From Pseudanabaena minima (lineage in GTDB: Bacteria; Cyanobacteriota; Cyanobacteriia; Pseudanabaenales; Pseudanabaenaceae), in contig NZ_CP159508.1 of NCBI RefSeq assembly GCF_051131155.1, positions 5,270,001 to 5,334,000 of the forward strand: a DNA stretch of 64,000 nucleotides, in the 5' to 3' direction. Shown here piece after piece: positions 23,304 to 32,030 of this stretch; position 1 is the first letter of the stretch; each line of letters begins with the position of its first letter. A program made the translations under genes and the position numbers. Under the pieces are notes generated by a model. That model was not told where the DNA came from. It worked only from the letters and a program-made list of their open reading frames with translations, and did no database searches.

Positions 23304-24416
23304 TTATTTAGACAATACTTCGAGTCTGACGGGAGCAACTCCAGAAGAAATTAGACCAATGACATTAGCGGCTGCTGTAGAAATATCAATCACTCGACCA
23401 TGGGCATAGGGACCACGATCATTAATCCGTACTACTACAGATTGGTTATTATCCATGTTCACAACCCTAACCAAAGTACCAAAGGGCAAACTGGGATGAG
23501 CCGCAGTCAAATCATTAGCATTAAAGATTTCGCCACTGGCACTGTAGTTTCCATCAAAACCAGGTCCGTACCAAGAAGCCATGCCAGACATAACACCCAC
23601 AATACGACTGTTTAATGCTGGGGTTGAGGATGATCTAGCAGCAAGATTTTTCTTTGGCGCATTGACCACCTCTAAGACAGGATTCGCGCCACCGAGCAGT
23701 CGGCGGAGCAGATTTGCTGACTCTAAAACATCCTGCGTTTGATTTTGTAAGGATTCCGGGAAAACTGCTTGCTGATCAAATTTCAACATGCCGCGATCGC
23801 CTAATTTGATCACATAGTTGCCATTTTTCCAAGCTGGGATGATTTTACTTGCGTCGATACCATCACGATTAAGTTGATTAATCAGGGCAGCGGCGGCGGT
23901 AGCTCTTTCGACAGGGTTTGCTGAAGTTAGCAGGTTTTCAGAGCTATCATCGGCGGATTTAGCCGGACTATCTGAGTTACTAGGGGCTAAATTAGTAGTA
24001 CTGGTTGTTAGCTTTAGGGATTCAGAGTTCTTTTTGGTTTCGCCCTTAATTTCGCTTTTAGTTTTTGATGTGTCGGAGGAGTTATTTTCTGAAACTGATT
24101 TTGCAGATTCTTCAGATTCAATATAAGTAACTACAGGAATACCACGGACGTATACTGTGGCAGCATTTTTGCCATTTAATTTGTGAGTATGGATGCGAGC
24201 GATCGAATCATCTTTAGTTCTAGTTAATGCTTGCGATCGCGTTTCACCCACCTTTAAAGAATTAGAAGGGTTAGATAGAGAAGTAGATACACTAGTAGCT
24301 TTGACTTCTGTTTGAGATCCTGTTTGAGCCTGTGCGCTATGGCTAGCAAGACTTGAGACGATAGCAAGAGCTACTACTGAGGTAGAGAGAGTGTAGCTCC
24401 AGTTCCAATTAAGCAT
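23304..24416 (-). CDS. rlpA: RlpA-like septal ring lytic transglycosylase family protein
   Basis: A 370-residue secreted protein. Signal peptide about 1-30 (ALAIVSSLASHSAQA). A long Ser/Lys-rich region (about 35-160) precedes the C-terminal double-psi β-barrel (about 280-370) with GMASWYGPGFDGNYSASGE, TAAHPSLPFGTLVRV and VRINDRGPYAHGRVIDIS; the Asp in NDRGP matches the catalytic-type residue of the family. RlpA proteins cleave glycan strands lacking stem peptides or act as daughter-cell separation factors. No C-terminal SPOR domain is present. Its 5' leader is unusually long and carries a CRP-type site. Confidence 0.85.
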   Translation of the reverse strand: MLNWNWSYTLSTSVVALAIVSSLASHSAQAQTGSQTEVKATSVSTSLSNPSNSLKVGETRSQALTRTKDDSIARIHTHKLNGKNAATVYVRGIPVVTYIESEESAKSVSENNSSDTSKTKSEIKGETKKNSESLKLTTSTTNLAPSNSDSPAKSADDSSENLLTSANPVERATAAAALINQLNRDGIDASKIIPAWKNGNYVIKLGDRGMLKFDQQAVFPESLQNQTQDVLESANLLRRLLGGANPVLEVVNAPKKNLAARSSSTPALNSRIVGVMSGMASWYGPGFDGNYSASGEIFNANDLTAAHPSLPFGTLVRVVNMDNNQSVVVRINDRGPYAHGRVIDISTAAANVIGLISSGVAPVRLEVLSK

Positions 24417-25111
24417 AGGTAAAGCAGAAAAGAAGATAAACGACTAAGTTATTGATGGAAGCTTGACTGTTAAGGGTTTACAAACAAAATTATTGATAAG
24501 TAGTTTCGCTAATTTAGAGACAAAACATTAATAACTTTGCTTATGTTGTTCAGATTAACATGGTTATTCAAAATGACAATAATTTACCAGTCAAATCCTT
24601 TCTGCAAAAGGCTTGTAGGCTTTCTTTCTTGCTAAAAATTGAAATTTTGCTTCTTTCTCATTAGAATTCTTTATAAAAATGGAACTTTGTGACAATAGTC
24701 ACAAAAAAATATCCATAAAAGTATGTCTTTAGATGTAGGTATTTTTGCTGTCAAACAAGTTTTATATGCATAACGCCTCAATATACAAGAAAATTTCAGT
24801 TTGGTTGACAATTCCCCTTGAGTTTTGTTCGTATGTAAACCTTATGAAGACGTGATCTCAGAAATAAAGTGTCAGAAATAGTAATAAATCAACCTAAAGA
24901 TAGATACTAAAACCCAACTTATAGAAACTATTTAGAATTATTCTGATAAATATGTTCGATTTAAACTAAATTTAGATTTTTGCGTTAAAAAAATCGTAAC
25001 TGGCTCAGAATAACTAAGAAGTTAAGCAAAACCTTTCAAGATAAAGTATAAGAATTTTTAATCAATCGACAGAAACTTTTTCAAAAATCTTCAAAAAATC
25101 AGGATGTTTTA
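24417..25111. other. Long AT-rich leader upstream of rlpA
   Basis: About 700 bp without a supportable reading frame on either strand, much more AT-rich than its surroundings and, unusually here, without long palindromes. It lies 5' of rlpA (minus) and beyond the larE terminators, so it probably contains a long 5' untranslated leader, distant promoter sites or an unannotated small RNA. The TGTGA-N6-TCACA palindrome at 24688 is the only regulatory motif recognised. Confidence 0.5.
24688..24703. promoter_or_regulatory. CRP-type palindrome TGTGACAATAGTCACA
   Basis: A perfect TGTGA-N6-TCACA. Cyanobacterial cAMP receptor proteins such as SyCRP1 recognise essentially this consensus. It lies 272 bp upstream of the rlpA start, the only gene that it could serve at close range. 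Confidence 0.6.
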
Positions 25112-25150
25112 CCCAAAAAGAGTCTGCACTTTGTGCAGACTCTTTTTGGG
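25112..25150 (-). terminator. Intrinsic terminator downstream of larE
   Basis: Perfect 18-bp stem CCCAAAAAGAGTCTGCAC/GTGCAGACTCTTTTTGGG, loop TTT, 42 bases beyond the larE stop. Confidence 0.8.
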
Positions 25151-25159
25151 ATTTATACC

Positions 25160-25193
25160 AATTCGCAAAAGTGTCGTCACACTTTTGCGAATT
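25160..25193. repeat. AATTCGCAAAAGTGT palindrome (family D), overlapping the larE stop
   Basis: AATTCGCAAAAGTGT and ACACTTTTGCGAATT pair around CGTC. Identical architecture at 40134-40167 and degraded copies at about 39967 and 57403. Here the larE stop codon is the outer edge of the element. Confidence 0.8.
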
Positions 25194-26013
25194 AAAAAGC
25201 GATCGCATCATTCAGTTTGCCACTGCGAAAACCTTCTAAATCCAAGGTGATCGAACTAAATCCATATTCACGAAAGGTTTTAGTCAGATCAGCGATCGCC
25301 ATAAAGTTCATAAATTCGAGCAGGCGATCTCTTGAAACTTCGATTTTTGCCGTATCACCCATGGATCGCACACGAATATCGCCTTTCCAGCCATGATCGC
25401 GTAGATACTGTTCTGCATTGCCTACACGACGTAATTTCTCGATTGTAATCTCTTCGCCATAGGGAAATCGCGAACTGAGGCATGGTTGCGAAGGCTTATC
25501 CCACCAAGGCATTCCTAAATATTGCGATAACATACGGACTTCGATTTTGCTAATTCCCACTTCAGCAAGAGGCGATCGCACGCCGCGTTCTTTTGCTGCT
25601 TGAATTCCTGGTCGATAATCTTGCAAATCATCAGCATTTAAGCCATCGACAACATAGCTATAGCCCATGCTTTTCGCCAATGGCTTGAGCGTGTCGTGTA
25701 GTTCACTTTTGCAGAAATAGCAACGATTAATTGGGTTAGAGGTGTAGTTTGGGTTATTCATCTCATCGGTTTGGACGATTTGATGTTTGATGCCTATAAA
25801 TTCCGCTTGTACTTGAGCCGCAGCAAGATCGGCGGGTAGTAATGATGGGGAATTTGCCGTAATTGCTAAAGCGCGATCGCCTAAAACATCAAAGGCAACC
25901 TTGGCAACAAGAGTACTATCAATACCGCCTGAATAAGCTACCAGTACTCGCGATGACTCATTAAATATTTGACGTAAGCGATCGAGCTTGTCGGATAGGG
26001 TAGCGTTTAACAT
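25192..26013 (-). CDS. larE: ATP-dependent sacrificial sulfur transferase LarE
   Basis: A 273-residue PP-loop protein with SGGIDST (about 28-34) for adenylation of the pyridinium dinucleotide. Cys178 in PCLSSRFPYG aligns with the sacrificial Cys176 of Lactobacillus LarE. Here a second pair, Cys98 and Cys101 in RCYFCKSEL, is also present, so it belongs to the three-cysteine class, reported to bind an iron-sulfur cluster and recycle sulfur rather than consume its own cysteine. The family makes the nickel-pincer cofactor, but LarB/LarC genes are not in this window. Confidence 0.88.
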   Translation of the reverse strand: MLNATLSDKLDRLRQIFNESSRVLVAYSGGIDSTLVAKVAFDVLGDRALAITANSPSLLPADLAAAQVQAEFIGIKHQIVQTDEMNNPNYTSNPINRCYFCKSELHDTLKPLAKSMGYSYVVDGLNADDLQDYRPGIQAAKERGVRSPLAEVGISKIEVRMLSQYLGMPWWDKPSQPCLSSRFPYGEEITIEKLRRVGNAEQYLRDHGWKGDIRVRSMGDTAKIEVSRDRLLEFMNFMAIADLTKTFREYGFSSITLDLEGFRSGKLNDAIAF

Positions 26014-26053
26014 CTCAATAAATTAATTATTACTTGCAGTTGCTGAGAGATTG

Positions 26054-26119
26054 AGATCTCCGACTTTTTCTTTGCAGCCAAAGATTACTTATGTTAGTCA
26101 AAGAAAAAGTCGGAGATCT
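26054..26119. repeat. Palindrome with 21-bp stem between valS and larE
   Basis: AGATCTCCGACTTTTTCTTTG (21 bp; arm at 26054-26074) pairs perfectly with 26099-26119 around a 24-base loop. Its T-run/A-run would terminate weakly in both directions. Confidence 0.7.
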
Positions 26120-26147
26120 GGGCAGGCAGATCTAGGCAATTACTAAT

Positions 26148-28862
26148 TTATTTTTGTAACTGAGCTAGACGTGCTTTGAGAATCTCTTGTTGTTTCAAAG
26201 ATTCCTCCAGTTCTGCACGGGCAGTTGCCACCACTTCAGGTGGGGCTTTTTTGACATAGCCTTCATTGTTTAAACGACCTTGAGTCGAAGCGATCGCTCC
26301 TTCCAACTTCTTGAGACTGCGTTCTAGCTTGGCAACCAATTGGGCAATATCGACAACACCGACTAGTGACACGATCGCCTGTACCGTCCCAACAACACCT
26401 GCGATCGCCTCTTCGGTTACTGATTCATCGACGGTTGCCACAACTGCCAAATCTTCGACCCTTGCCAAGTCAAGAATATAGCTTTGTCCTGCTTCTAGTA
26501 ATGTTCTTTCGCGATCGCTGTCGGATTGTAAAATCACCTTCACCTTCAGGCTAGGCTTAATTTCAGCTTCAGCACGAAGATTGCGAATGGTGCGGATTGT
26601 GCCAATGATTAACTTGAATTGTTCTTCTAATTCTTCATTAATGTGGGTGGTGTCAACTGCGGGATAGGGTTGAATCGCTAGCACTGGGCGATCGCTGGAT
26701 GGCTCACTTGTACCGTAGGTAAGTAGTTGCCAGATTTCCTCAGTGACGTGGGGCATAAATGGATGCAGTAAGCGCAAAATCCCATCGAGGACAAAGGCAA
26801 GGGTTTGCTGAACGGTGGCGCGAGAAGTAGGGTCGGCAGTTTCCTGTAAACGTGACTTAACTAGCTCAATATACCAATCGCAGAAATCACCCCAGAAGAA
26901 CTCATAGAGGCTCTTGGTTGCTTCGCCCATGCTATAGGCATCAAGCTGTTCACGCACTTGCAAAACTGTCTGGTAGTAACGCGACAAAATCCAGCGATCG
27001 GCAAGTTCTAAATTCTCAACTTGGAGCGTAGCGGAGTCACGCTCCAAGTTGAGATTCATCATTACAAATCGCGAAGCATTCCAGAGCTTATTGGCAAAGT
27101 TTCGGGCTGTCTCTACGGTTGTTGATTCATCAGTTTTGCGATTGTAATCAAGGCGAATATCTTGCCCTGCGCCTGTTACCTCCTTAACGAGCGAATAGCG
27201 CAACGCATCAGTTCCATATTTATTAATGAGAACTAATGGATCGATGCCATTATTTTTGGATTTAGACATCTTCTGATTGTTTTCATCGCGCACCAGTCCA
27301 TGAATATAGACCGTATGAAAAGGCATCTTGCCTGTGAAATAGCCCGCCATCATCGTCATCCGTGCGACCCAGAAGAAAATAATGTCAAACCCAGTAACTA
27401 GAACACTTGTGGGATAAAAAGTCGCCAAGTCCTGTGTCTGCTCTGGCCAGCCCAAAGTCGAGAATGGCCATAAACCTGATGAGAACCATGTATCGAGTAC
27501 ATCTGGATCGCGTTCTAAAGTTATATCTTCACCAAATTTCGCCTTAGCTTGTGTATATGCCTCAGCCTCAGTCCGTGCTACAAAAATTGTGCCGTCGGGT
27601 GCATACCAAGCAGGAATTTGATGTCCCCACCATAGTTGACGGGAAATACACCAATCTTTGAGGCGAATTAGCCAATCACGGTAAACTTTCCCCCAGCGAT
27701 CGGGTACGAAGGTGGGAGAGTTTTGCTTATCAAACTGTTCTAGCGCAAAGTCTGATAGGGGCTTAATATTCACAAACCACTGAATTGAGAGCAATGGTTC
27801 GACAGGTACTTTGCCGCGCTCCGAATAGGGAACAGTATGGGTATAGTCTTCAATTTTTTCTAATAATCCCAATTGTTCGAGCTTTGCCACGACGTTTTTA
27901 CGCGCTACAAAGCGATCTTGTCCTTGGAACTCGCCGCCATTCTCATTGATCGAGCCATCTTTATTGAGAATATTGATCAAGGGAAGCTGATGCCGTTTAC
28001 CCATCTCAAAGTCATTAGGGTCATGGGCAGGTGTAATCTTAACGCAACCACTACCAAAGGCTTTATCGACATATTGATCTCCAATGATCGGAATCTCGCG
28101 ATTCATGATTGGTAACATGATCGTCTTGCCAATTAGATGCTTGTAGCGATCGTCTTCAGGATTGACAGCCACAGCTGTATCACCCAACATTGTCTCTGGT
28201 CGGGTAGTCGCTACCACTAGATGTCCAGAGCGATCGGCTAAAGGATAGCGAAAATGCCAGAGATGACCATTTACTTCTTTGCTATCAACTTCTAGATCAG
28301 ATACGGCGGATTGCGATTCGGGACACCAGTTAACTAGATATTCACCCCGATAAATTAAGCCAGCCTCATAGAGTTTGACAAAGGCTTCGGTGACAGAATT
28401 TGATAAGCCTTCATCCATTGTGAAGCGTTCACGAGTCCAGTCGGCGGATACACCTAAGCGCCTCAACTGCGAAACAATCGTACCGCCCGATTCCGCTTTC
28501 CACTTCCATGCTCTCTCTAAAAACTGCTCGCGTCCAATCTCTTGATTGGTTTTGCCTTCAGCTTTGATCTGTTTATCGAGAATTGTCTGCACAGCAATGC
28601 TGGCATGATCTGTACCTGGTAACCACAGGGCATTAAACCCACGCATCCGATGATAGCGAATCAGGATATCGATTAATACTTCTTGAAAAGCATGACCCAT
28701 GTGCAAACTACCCGTGACATTGGGTGGTGGAATCATGATGCAGTAAGGTTCTTTTTCGCTTTCGCTGGCAGCTACAAATACGCCACTTTCCTCCCAATAT
28801 TTTTGCCATTTGGCTTCAGATTCGAGAGGATTGTATTGTTTGGGAAGTTCGGTCGTACTCAT
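26148..28862 (-). CDS. valS: Valyl-tRNA synthetase
   Basis: A 904-residue class I synthetase. The HIGH-type motif PPNVTGSLHMGHAF lies near residue 50, the KMSKS motif in NNQKMSKSKNN near 530, with the CP1 editing domain between (TTRPETMLGDTAVAV). The anticodon-binding domain contains RWILSRYYQTV, and a C-terminal coiled coil (about 840-904, AKLERSLKKLEGA) completes the bacterial layout. An unusual perfect inverted repeat (27014-27054) is embedded in the coding sequence just before RWILSR. Start ATG 28862 gives MSTTELPKQYNPLESEAKW, usual for the family. Confidence 0.95.
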   Translation of the reverse strand: MSTTELPKQYNPLESEAKWQKYWEESGVFVAASESEKEPYCIMIPPPNVTGSLHMGHAFQEVLIDILIRYHRMRGFNALWLPGTDHASIAVQTILDKQIKAEGKTNQEIGREQFLERAWKWKAESGGTIVSQLRRLGVSADWTRERFTMDEGLSNSVTEAFVKLYEAGLIYRGEYLVNWCPESQSAVSDLEVDSKEVNGHLWHFRYPLADRSGHLVVATTRPETMLGDTAVAVNPEDDRYKHLIGKTIMLPIMNREIPIIGDQYVDKAFGSGCVKITPAHDPNDFEMGKRHQLPLINILNKDGSINENGGEFQGQDRFVARKNVVAKLEQLGLLEKIEDYTHTVPYSERGKVPVEPLLSIQWFVNIKPLSDFALEQFDKQNSPTFVPDRWGKVYRDWLIRLKDWCISRQLWWGHQIPAWYAPDGTIFVARTEAEAYTQAKAKFGEDITLERDPDVLDTWFSSGLWPFSTLGWPEQTQDLATFYPTSVLVTGFDIIFFWVARMTMMAGYFTGKMPFHTVYIHGLVRDENNQKMSKSKNNGIDPLVLINKYGTDALRYSLVKEVTGAGQDIRLDYNRKTDESTTVETARNFANKLWNASRFVMMNLNLERDSATLQVENLELADRWILSRYYQTVLQVREQLDAYSMGEATKSLYEFFWGDFCDWYIELVKSRLQETADPTSRATVQQTLAFVLDGILRLLHPFMPHVTEEIWQLLTYGTSEPSSDRPVLAIQPYPAVDTTHINEELEEQFKLIIGTIRTIRNLRAEAEIKPSLKVKVILQSDSDRERTLLEAGQSYILDLARVEDLAVVATVDESVTEEAIAGVVGTVQAIVSLVGVVDIAQLVAKLERSLKKLEGAIASTQGRLNNEGYVKKAPPEVVATARAELEESLKQQEILKARLAQLQK
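27014..27054. repeat. Perfect inverted repeat inside valS
   Basis: TCTCAACTTGGAGCGT (27014-27029) pairs with ACGCTCCAAGTTGAGA (27039-27054) around AGCGGAGTC, a 16-bp stem within the coding region. In frame it encodes roughly NLERDSATLQVEN, in the variable loop ahead of the anticodon-binding domain. Confidence 0.8.
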
Positions 28863-28925
28863 AGCAGGTTACTGAAAATTTAGACAAAAGTAATGGGCAA
28901 CTTAACAATGCTTTGCGTTCAGACT

Positions 28926-28986
28926 CGAACCAAGAGATTTTTAGAAAGTGTTGCAAAGCAACACTTTCTAAAAATCTCTTGGTTCG
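28926..28986. repeat. Palindrome with 29-bp stem, family C copy 1
   Basis: Arms CGAACCAAGAGATTTTTAGA... (28926-28954) and its exact complement (28958-28986), loop AAA. Flanked by TGCTTTGCGTTCAGACT. The same shell with a different stem is at 37751. Confidence 0.82.
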
Positions 28987-29079
28987 TTTGCTCGAAAATC
29001 GCTGTAATTAAAGTTTATATTTAGCTTATATCTTATAGTGTTTTCCAGACCATAGGAAAGCCCCTGATGGTATTGCTTA

Positions 29080-29132
29080 CAACTAGACCTTAGTGATGCG
29101 GCGCTTCGCGCCGCATCACTAAGGTCTAGTTG
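29080..29132. repeat. Palindrome with 25-bp perfect stem and the following 220-bp gap
   Basis: Left arm 29080-29104 begins CAACTAGACCTTAGTGATGC; loop TTC; right arm 29108-29132. Beyond it, 29133-29353 holds no gene but two inverted pieces, CAGGGCTTCCGCATAAAAAA (29143-29162) and, reversed, CAGGGCAACCGCATAAAAAA (about 29252-29271), which could fold into a larger stem. Confidence 0.72.
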
Positions 29133-29353
29133 TAGACTGGGAAGGCAGGGCTTCCGCATAAAAAACAGAAGGCTTACCCAGTAACGATTTTGGTTCTAAG
29201 TATTTTTACTTACTCGCTTTTGGGCTGCTTGACATCCAAGGGTTCCAGATTTTTTATGCGGTTGCCCTGACTGGGAAGGGAGTAGCTCAATCTGTCCTAA
29301 TGCTATTTATGTAGAATATGTAGAATTTATAACCAAAAATCCAATGAGGCAAT

Positions 29354-29806
29354 ATGACTCAAGCAATTGCACCATCATTATCTTTGTACGATCGCGATCT
29401 TGATCTATGGCTAGAGACTGCGATCGCCCAATTGAAGGCGGGTGACTTTCAAAATCTTGATGTCGAAAATTTAATAGAGGAGTTAGAGGGTTTGTCAGGT
29501 AGTAATAAGCGCGAGGTAGAAACTAGGCTCAAAAGGTTGCTCGAACATATTCTGAAACGATGCTATGTTGATATGCCTGACTGTTATCGAGGCTGGTTGT
29601 TAACAATATTCGAGCAACGCGATGAACTAAAAACGCTGCTAAGGCAGTCACCTAGCCTCAAGCGTCACTTCTTGAAAATGTTTGATGATTGCTTTGAAAC
29701 TTCCTTAAAGCGGATCAAGATTGAATATCCTGACTACCAATTTCCAGATACATGGCAATTTGGTCGCGATATCGACACAATGCTCAATGTTGATTTTTGG
29801 GAATAG
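29354..29806 (+). CDS. DUF29 family protein
   Basis: A 150-residue soluble protein with the DUF29 pattern YDRDLDLWLETAIAQLKAGD, NLIEELEGLSGSNKREVETR and LLEHILKRCY. The family is abundant in cyanobacteria and of unknown function. A second, distant member is encoded at 41973-42452. There is no obvious operon partner. Confidence 0.88.
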   Translation: MTQAIAPSLSLYDRDLDLWLETAIAQLKAGDFQNLDVENLIEELEGLSGSNKREVETRLKRLLEHILKRCYVDMPDCYRGWLLTIFEQRDELKTLLRQSPSLKRHFLKMFDDCFETSLKRIKIEYPDYQFPDTWQFGRDIDTMLNVDFWE

Positions 29807-30016
29807 CGATCGCATTGAGTAGACACTGGTTGTTATCACGTTGTGATATGTAGCTTTTATGATTTTGGCTTGAGATGAAAGCTTAAAGTGAGCTAAAATT
29901 TTAGCTCAGAACGAAATTTTCAAATCAATTTACTAGTTGCTGGCGATCACTATATTTTTATTGGCAGTAATTCAAGATAATTAACTAAGCAATACCATTT
30001 TGTTAGGAGTACCACT

Positions 30017-30574
30017 TTGGAAGTCGCGCAACTGTTGGAACTATATAGACAGGGACAACGTAACTTTTCTAACATAGATCTCAGTAACGCTCAACTACGC
30101 AGTGTTGTCTTAATTGGTATTGATTTGCGTGGCTCGACCTTAAATAAGGCTGATCTGAGTAGTGCTAATTTAATTGAGGCAAATTTGACAGGGGCTAACT
30201 TGATTGAAACCAATCTCAGGGGAGCTTTACTCAGAGGAGCCAATTTTTCGGATGCAGATCTAAGTTGGGCAAATTTAACTTGGTCAAACTCTTCTAATAG
30301 TAAATTTATTCGAGCTAATTTGAGTGTTACTAATTTTAGTGGTGCAAATCTGATAGAGGCTGATTTTACAGGCTCAATTATGAAGGGTTCTAATCTGCGG
30401 GGCACAAATTTGCGGGGTGCAATTTTCAAGAATTTACGAACTTGTGCGGATACGGAGTTTACGGGGGTTCGGAATTTGGACGAGCGCACTCGCCTATATC
30501 TTTGTACGATCGCGAGTGGTACGCACCCATTCACCAAAAATGACAGCCGTCAAACTTTAGGTTGTCCAATTTAA
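30017..30574 (+). CDS. Pentapeptide repeat protein
   Basis: A 185-residue protein with about 20 A(D/N)LXX repeats from residue 18 to 145 (for example ADLSSANLIEANLTGANLIE), which form a right-handed quadrilateral β-helix. No signal peptide. Start is TTG 30017 with TTAGGAGT upstream. Role unknown; such proteins are numerous in cyanobacteria and some bind gyrase or carry out lumenal roles. A short hairpin over the stop codon ends it. Confidence 0.88.
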   Translation: MEVAQLLELYRQGQRNFSNIDLSNAQLRSVVLIGIDLRGSTLNKADLSSANLIEANLTGANLIETNLRGALLRGANFSDADLSWANLTWSNSSNSKFIRANLSVTNFSGANLIEADFTGSIMKGSNLRGTNLRGAIFKNLRTCADTEFTGVRNLDERTRLYLCTIASGTHPFTKNDSRQTLGCPI

Positions 30575-30605
30575 TTACGGGAGACGCTTCGTGCCGCCCG
30601 TAATT
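30573..30605. terminator. Bidirectional hairpin
   Basis: AATTACGGG/CCCGTAATT arms around an imperfect GACGCTTCGTGCC centre, between convergent genes; it overlaps the pentapeptide gene's TAA and ends 3 bases before the next stop. Confidence 0.7.
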
Positions 30606-30608
30606 GTT

Positions 30609-31178
30609 TTATGGTTGCTCTGTAAGTTGGAGTAAATAAGGAAAAGAGGTGTTTTCTTCGTAAGAGCCAACCCACACTTCATAGGTTCCTTCTAGCCAGT
30701 CGCCGCCAATTTCTGGGTTGCGATCGCTTACATCGTCACTACACCAACTGCCCCCAGGTCCGCGCACTAGTAGAATTGTATCGCCTGAGCTTTTGACTTG
30801 CATTTTTAGAGAACGAAATGGTTTTGTCAGGGTGATCCTGTGATCAGGCTCTGCATCAACAAACCCAATGCAGTCGCCTGTCTCGGTTACTTTACGTCCT
30901 GATTTTTTTTGAGTTTCAACTCCACCGCCACTAATCCCCCGCAGTTCGATCTCTTTCGGCGTAAATCTTGGTGCGATCGCAATGTCTTCAAACATTTTTA
31001 CGAAACTAGCTTTTTTGCTTGAGGGAATTACTGGTTTCTCTGGTCGCGAGATCTCGATTGACGTTGTTGTGTTTGGTGTTGCGGGCTTGGGCTGCGATCG
31101 CACTGCTGTAGCCACAGCTAACATTGTGGTGGTCATAGCTGCAAGGGTAATTAGCGATCGCGCTGCAAATTTTCTCAT
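30609..31178 (-). CDS. Secreted hypothetical protein
   Basis: A 189-residue protein with signal peptide (MRKFAARSLITLAAMTTTML, cleaved near VRSQ). The mature domain has SGGDT-like strands: ITLTKPFRSLKMQVKSSGD, ILLVRGPGGSWCSDD and GTYEVWVGSYEE, the look of a small β-sandwich resembling pre-peptidase C-terminal domains. Two mature Cys residues may pair. A truncated, mutated copy of its 5' end and promoter lies at 32380-32479. Confidence 0.6.
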   Translation of the reverse strand: MRKFAARSLITLAAMTTTMLAVATAVRSQPKPATPNTTTSIEISRPEKPVIPSSKKASFVKMFEDIAIAPRFTPKEIELRGISGGGVETQKKSGRKVTETGDCIGFVDAEPDHRITLTKPFRSLKMQVKSSGDTILLVRGPGGSWCSDDVSDRNPEIGGDWLEGTYEVWVGSYEENTSFPYLLQLTEQP

Positions 31179-31218
31179 GACACAAATATATTGGCTCTAA
31201 GAGGTGGATTTTAGCATT
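31132..31218. repeat. Direct repeat, left copy (start and promoter of the secreted-protein gene)
   Basis: 87 bases spanning the first codons and the upstream region of the gene at 30609-31178. They match 32393-32479 at roughly 85-90%, including the identical block GACACAAATATATTGGCTCT. The two copies bracket the VapBC and orphan antitoxin genes. Confidence 0.82.
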
Positions 31219-31317
31219 AGCCACAACGGAAAACCAGATTCTTTTATAATCGAGCCAGAGGTGGTATTGCGATCTCCGAGCTAAACTAAAAACGAATTTT
31301 TACAGTGAGGCAAAATT

Positions 31318-31557
31318 ATGGTTACTCAATATCAAGTTCGGTTGTTTCATAATGGACGCAATCAAACTTTGAATATTCCTCATGCGTTGGAGATGCCTAG
31401 TAATGATGTGGTTATTCGTAGAGATGGTGAAAGGCTAATTATTGAGCCATTTAAGAAAAAATCTTTATTGGAGTTATTGGCAACATTGGAAGATATTGAT
31501 GAAGATTTTCCCAACGTTGATGAGGGTCTAATTCCACTTGATAACATTCAGTTTTAG
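31318..31557 (+). CDS. VapB-type antitoxin (AbrB/MazE-like)
   Basis: A 79-residue protein. The N-terminal half, VRLFHNGRNQTLNIPHALEM and DVVIRRDGERLIIEPF, is the swapped-hairpin AbrB domain of VapB antitoxins; the acidic C-terminus (LEDIDEDFPNVDEGL) should bind the toxin. Two bases separate it from the VapC gene. It is likely to repress its own promoter in 31219-31317. Confidence 0.87.
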   Translation: MVTQYQVRLFHNGRNQTLNIPHALEMPSNDVVIRRDGERLIIEPFKKKSLLELLATLEDIDEDFPNVDEGLIPLDNIQF

Positions 31558-31559
31558 CT

Positions 31560-31964
31560 ATGACTTATCGCTATTTGCTAGATACAAATATTGTCTCGGA
31601 TTTGGTCAAACATCCTACGGGAAAGGTTGCTCAACGTATTGATGAAGTTGGGGAATTGAGTATCTGTACCAGTATTATTGTTGCTTCTGAGCTACGGTTT
31701 GGCGTAGAAAAAAGTAGTTCATCTCGATTAAAACAACAAGTAGATCAAATCCTTGAATTAATGGTGGTGTTACCCCTTGAGTCTCCTGTTGAGTTTTATT
31801 ATGCTGAGATTCGGGCATATTTAGAGCGAGAGGGAATACCGATTGGAGCTAATGATTTGCTGATTGCGGCGCATGGTTTAGCGCTCAATCTAACGGTAGT
31901 GACAGCAAATATACGTGAATTTTCCCGTGTGCCAAATTTGGCGGTTGAGAATTGGTTGATTTAA
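31560..31964 (+). CDS. vapC: VapC-type PIN-domain ribonuclease toxin
   Basis: A 134-residue PIN domain with the acidic metal-binding residues Asp8 (LLDTNIVSD), Glu44 (VASELRFG) and Asp99 (GANDLLIAA); the fourth position is in TANIREF. VapC toxins cleave tRNA or rRNA when released from VapB. Immediately downstream of its antitoxin gene and expected to be coupled. The module lies between direct repeats. Confidence 0.9.
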   Translation: MTYRYLLDTNIVSDLVKHPTGKVAQRIDEVGELSICTSIIVASELRFGVEKSSSSRLKQQVDQILELMVVLPLESPVEFYYAEIRAYLEREGIPIGANDLLIAAHGLALNLTVVTANIREFSRVPNLAVENWLI

Positions 31965-32030
31965 AAATCCTGATTTTTTAATTTATAATCGAGCGAGAAG
32001 TTGTGATGAGAATTTGCAAGATGTTTAGCA

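Noticed and set aside
28921..28990. GGTTCG/CGAACC sequences resembling a tRNA T-loop
   Set aside because: They are part of a perfect 29-bp palindrome; no anticodon or acceptor stems are present. No tRNA was found in the window.
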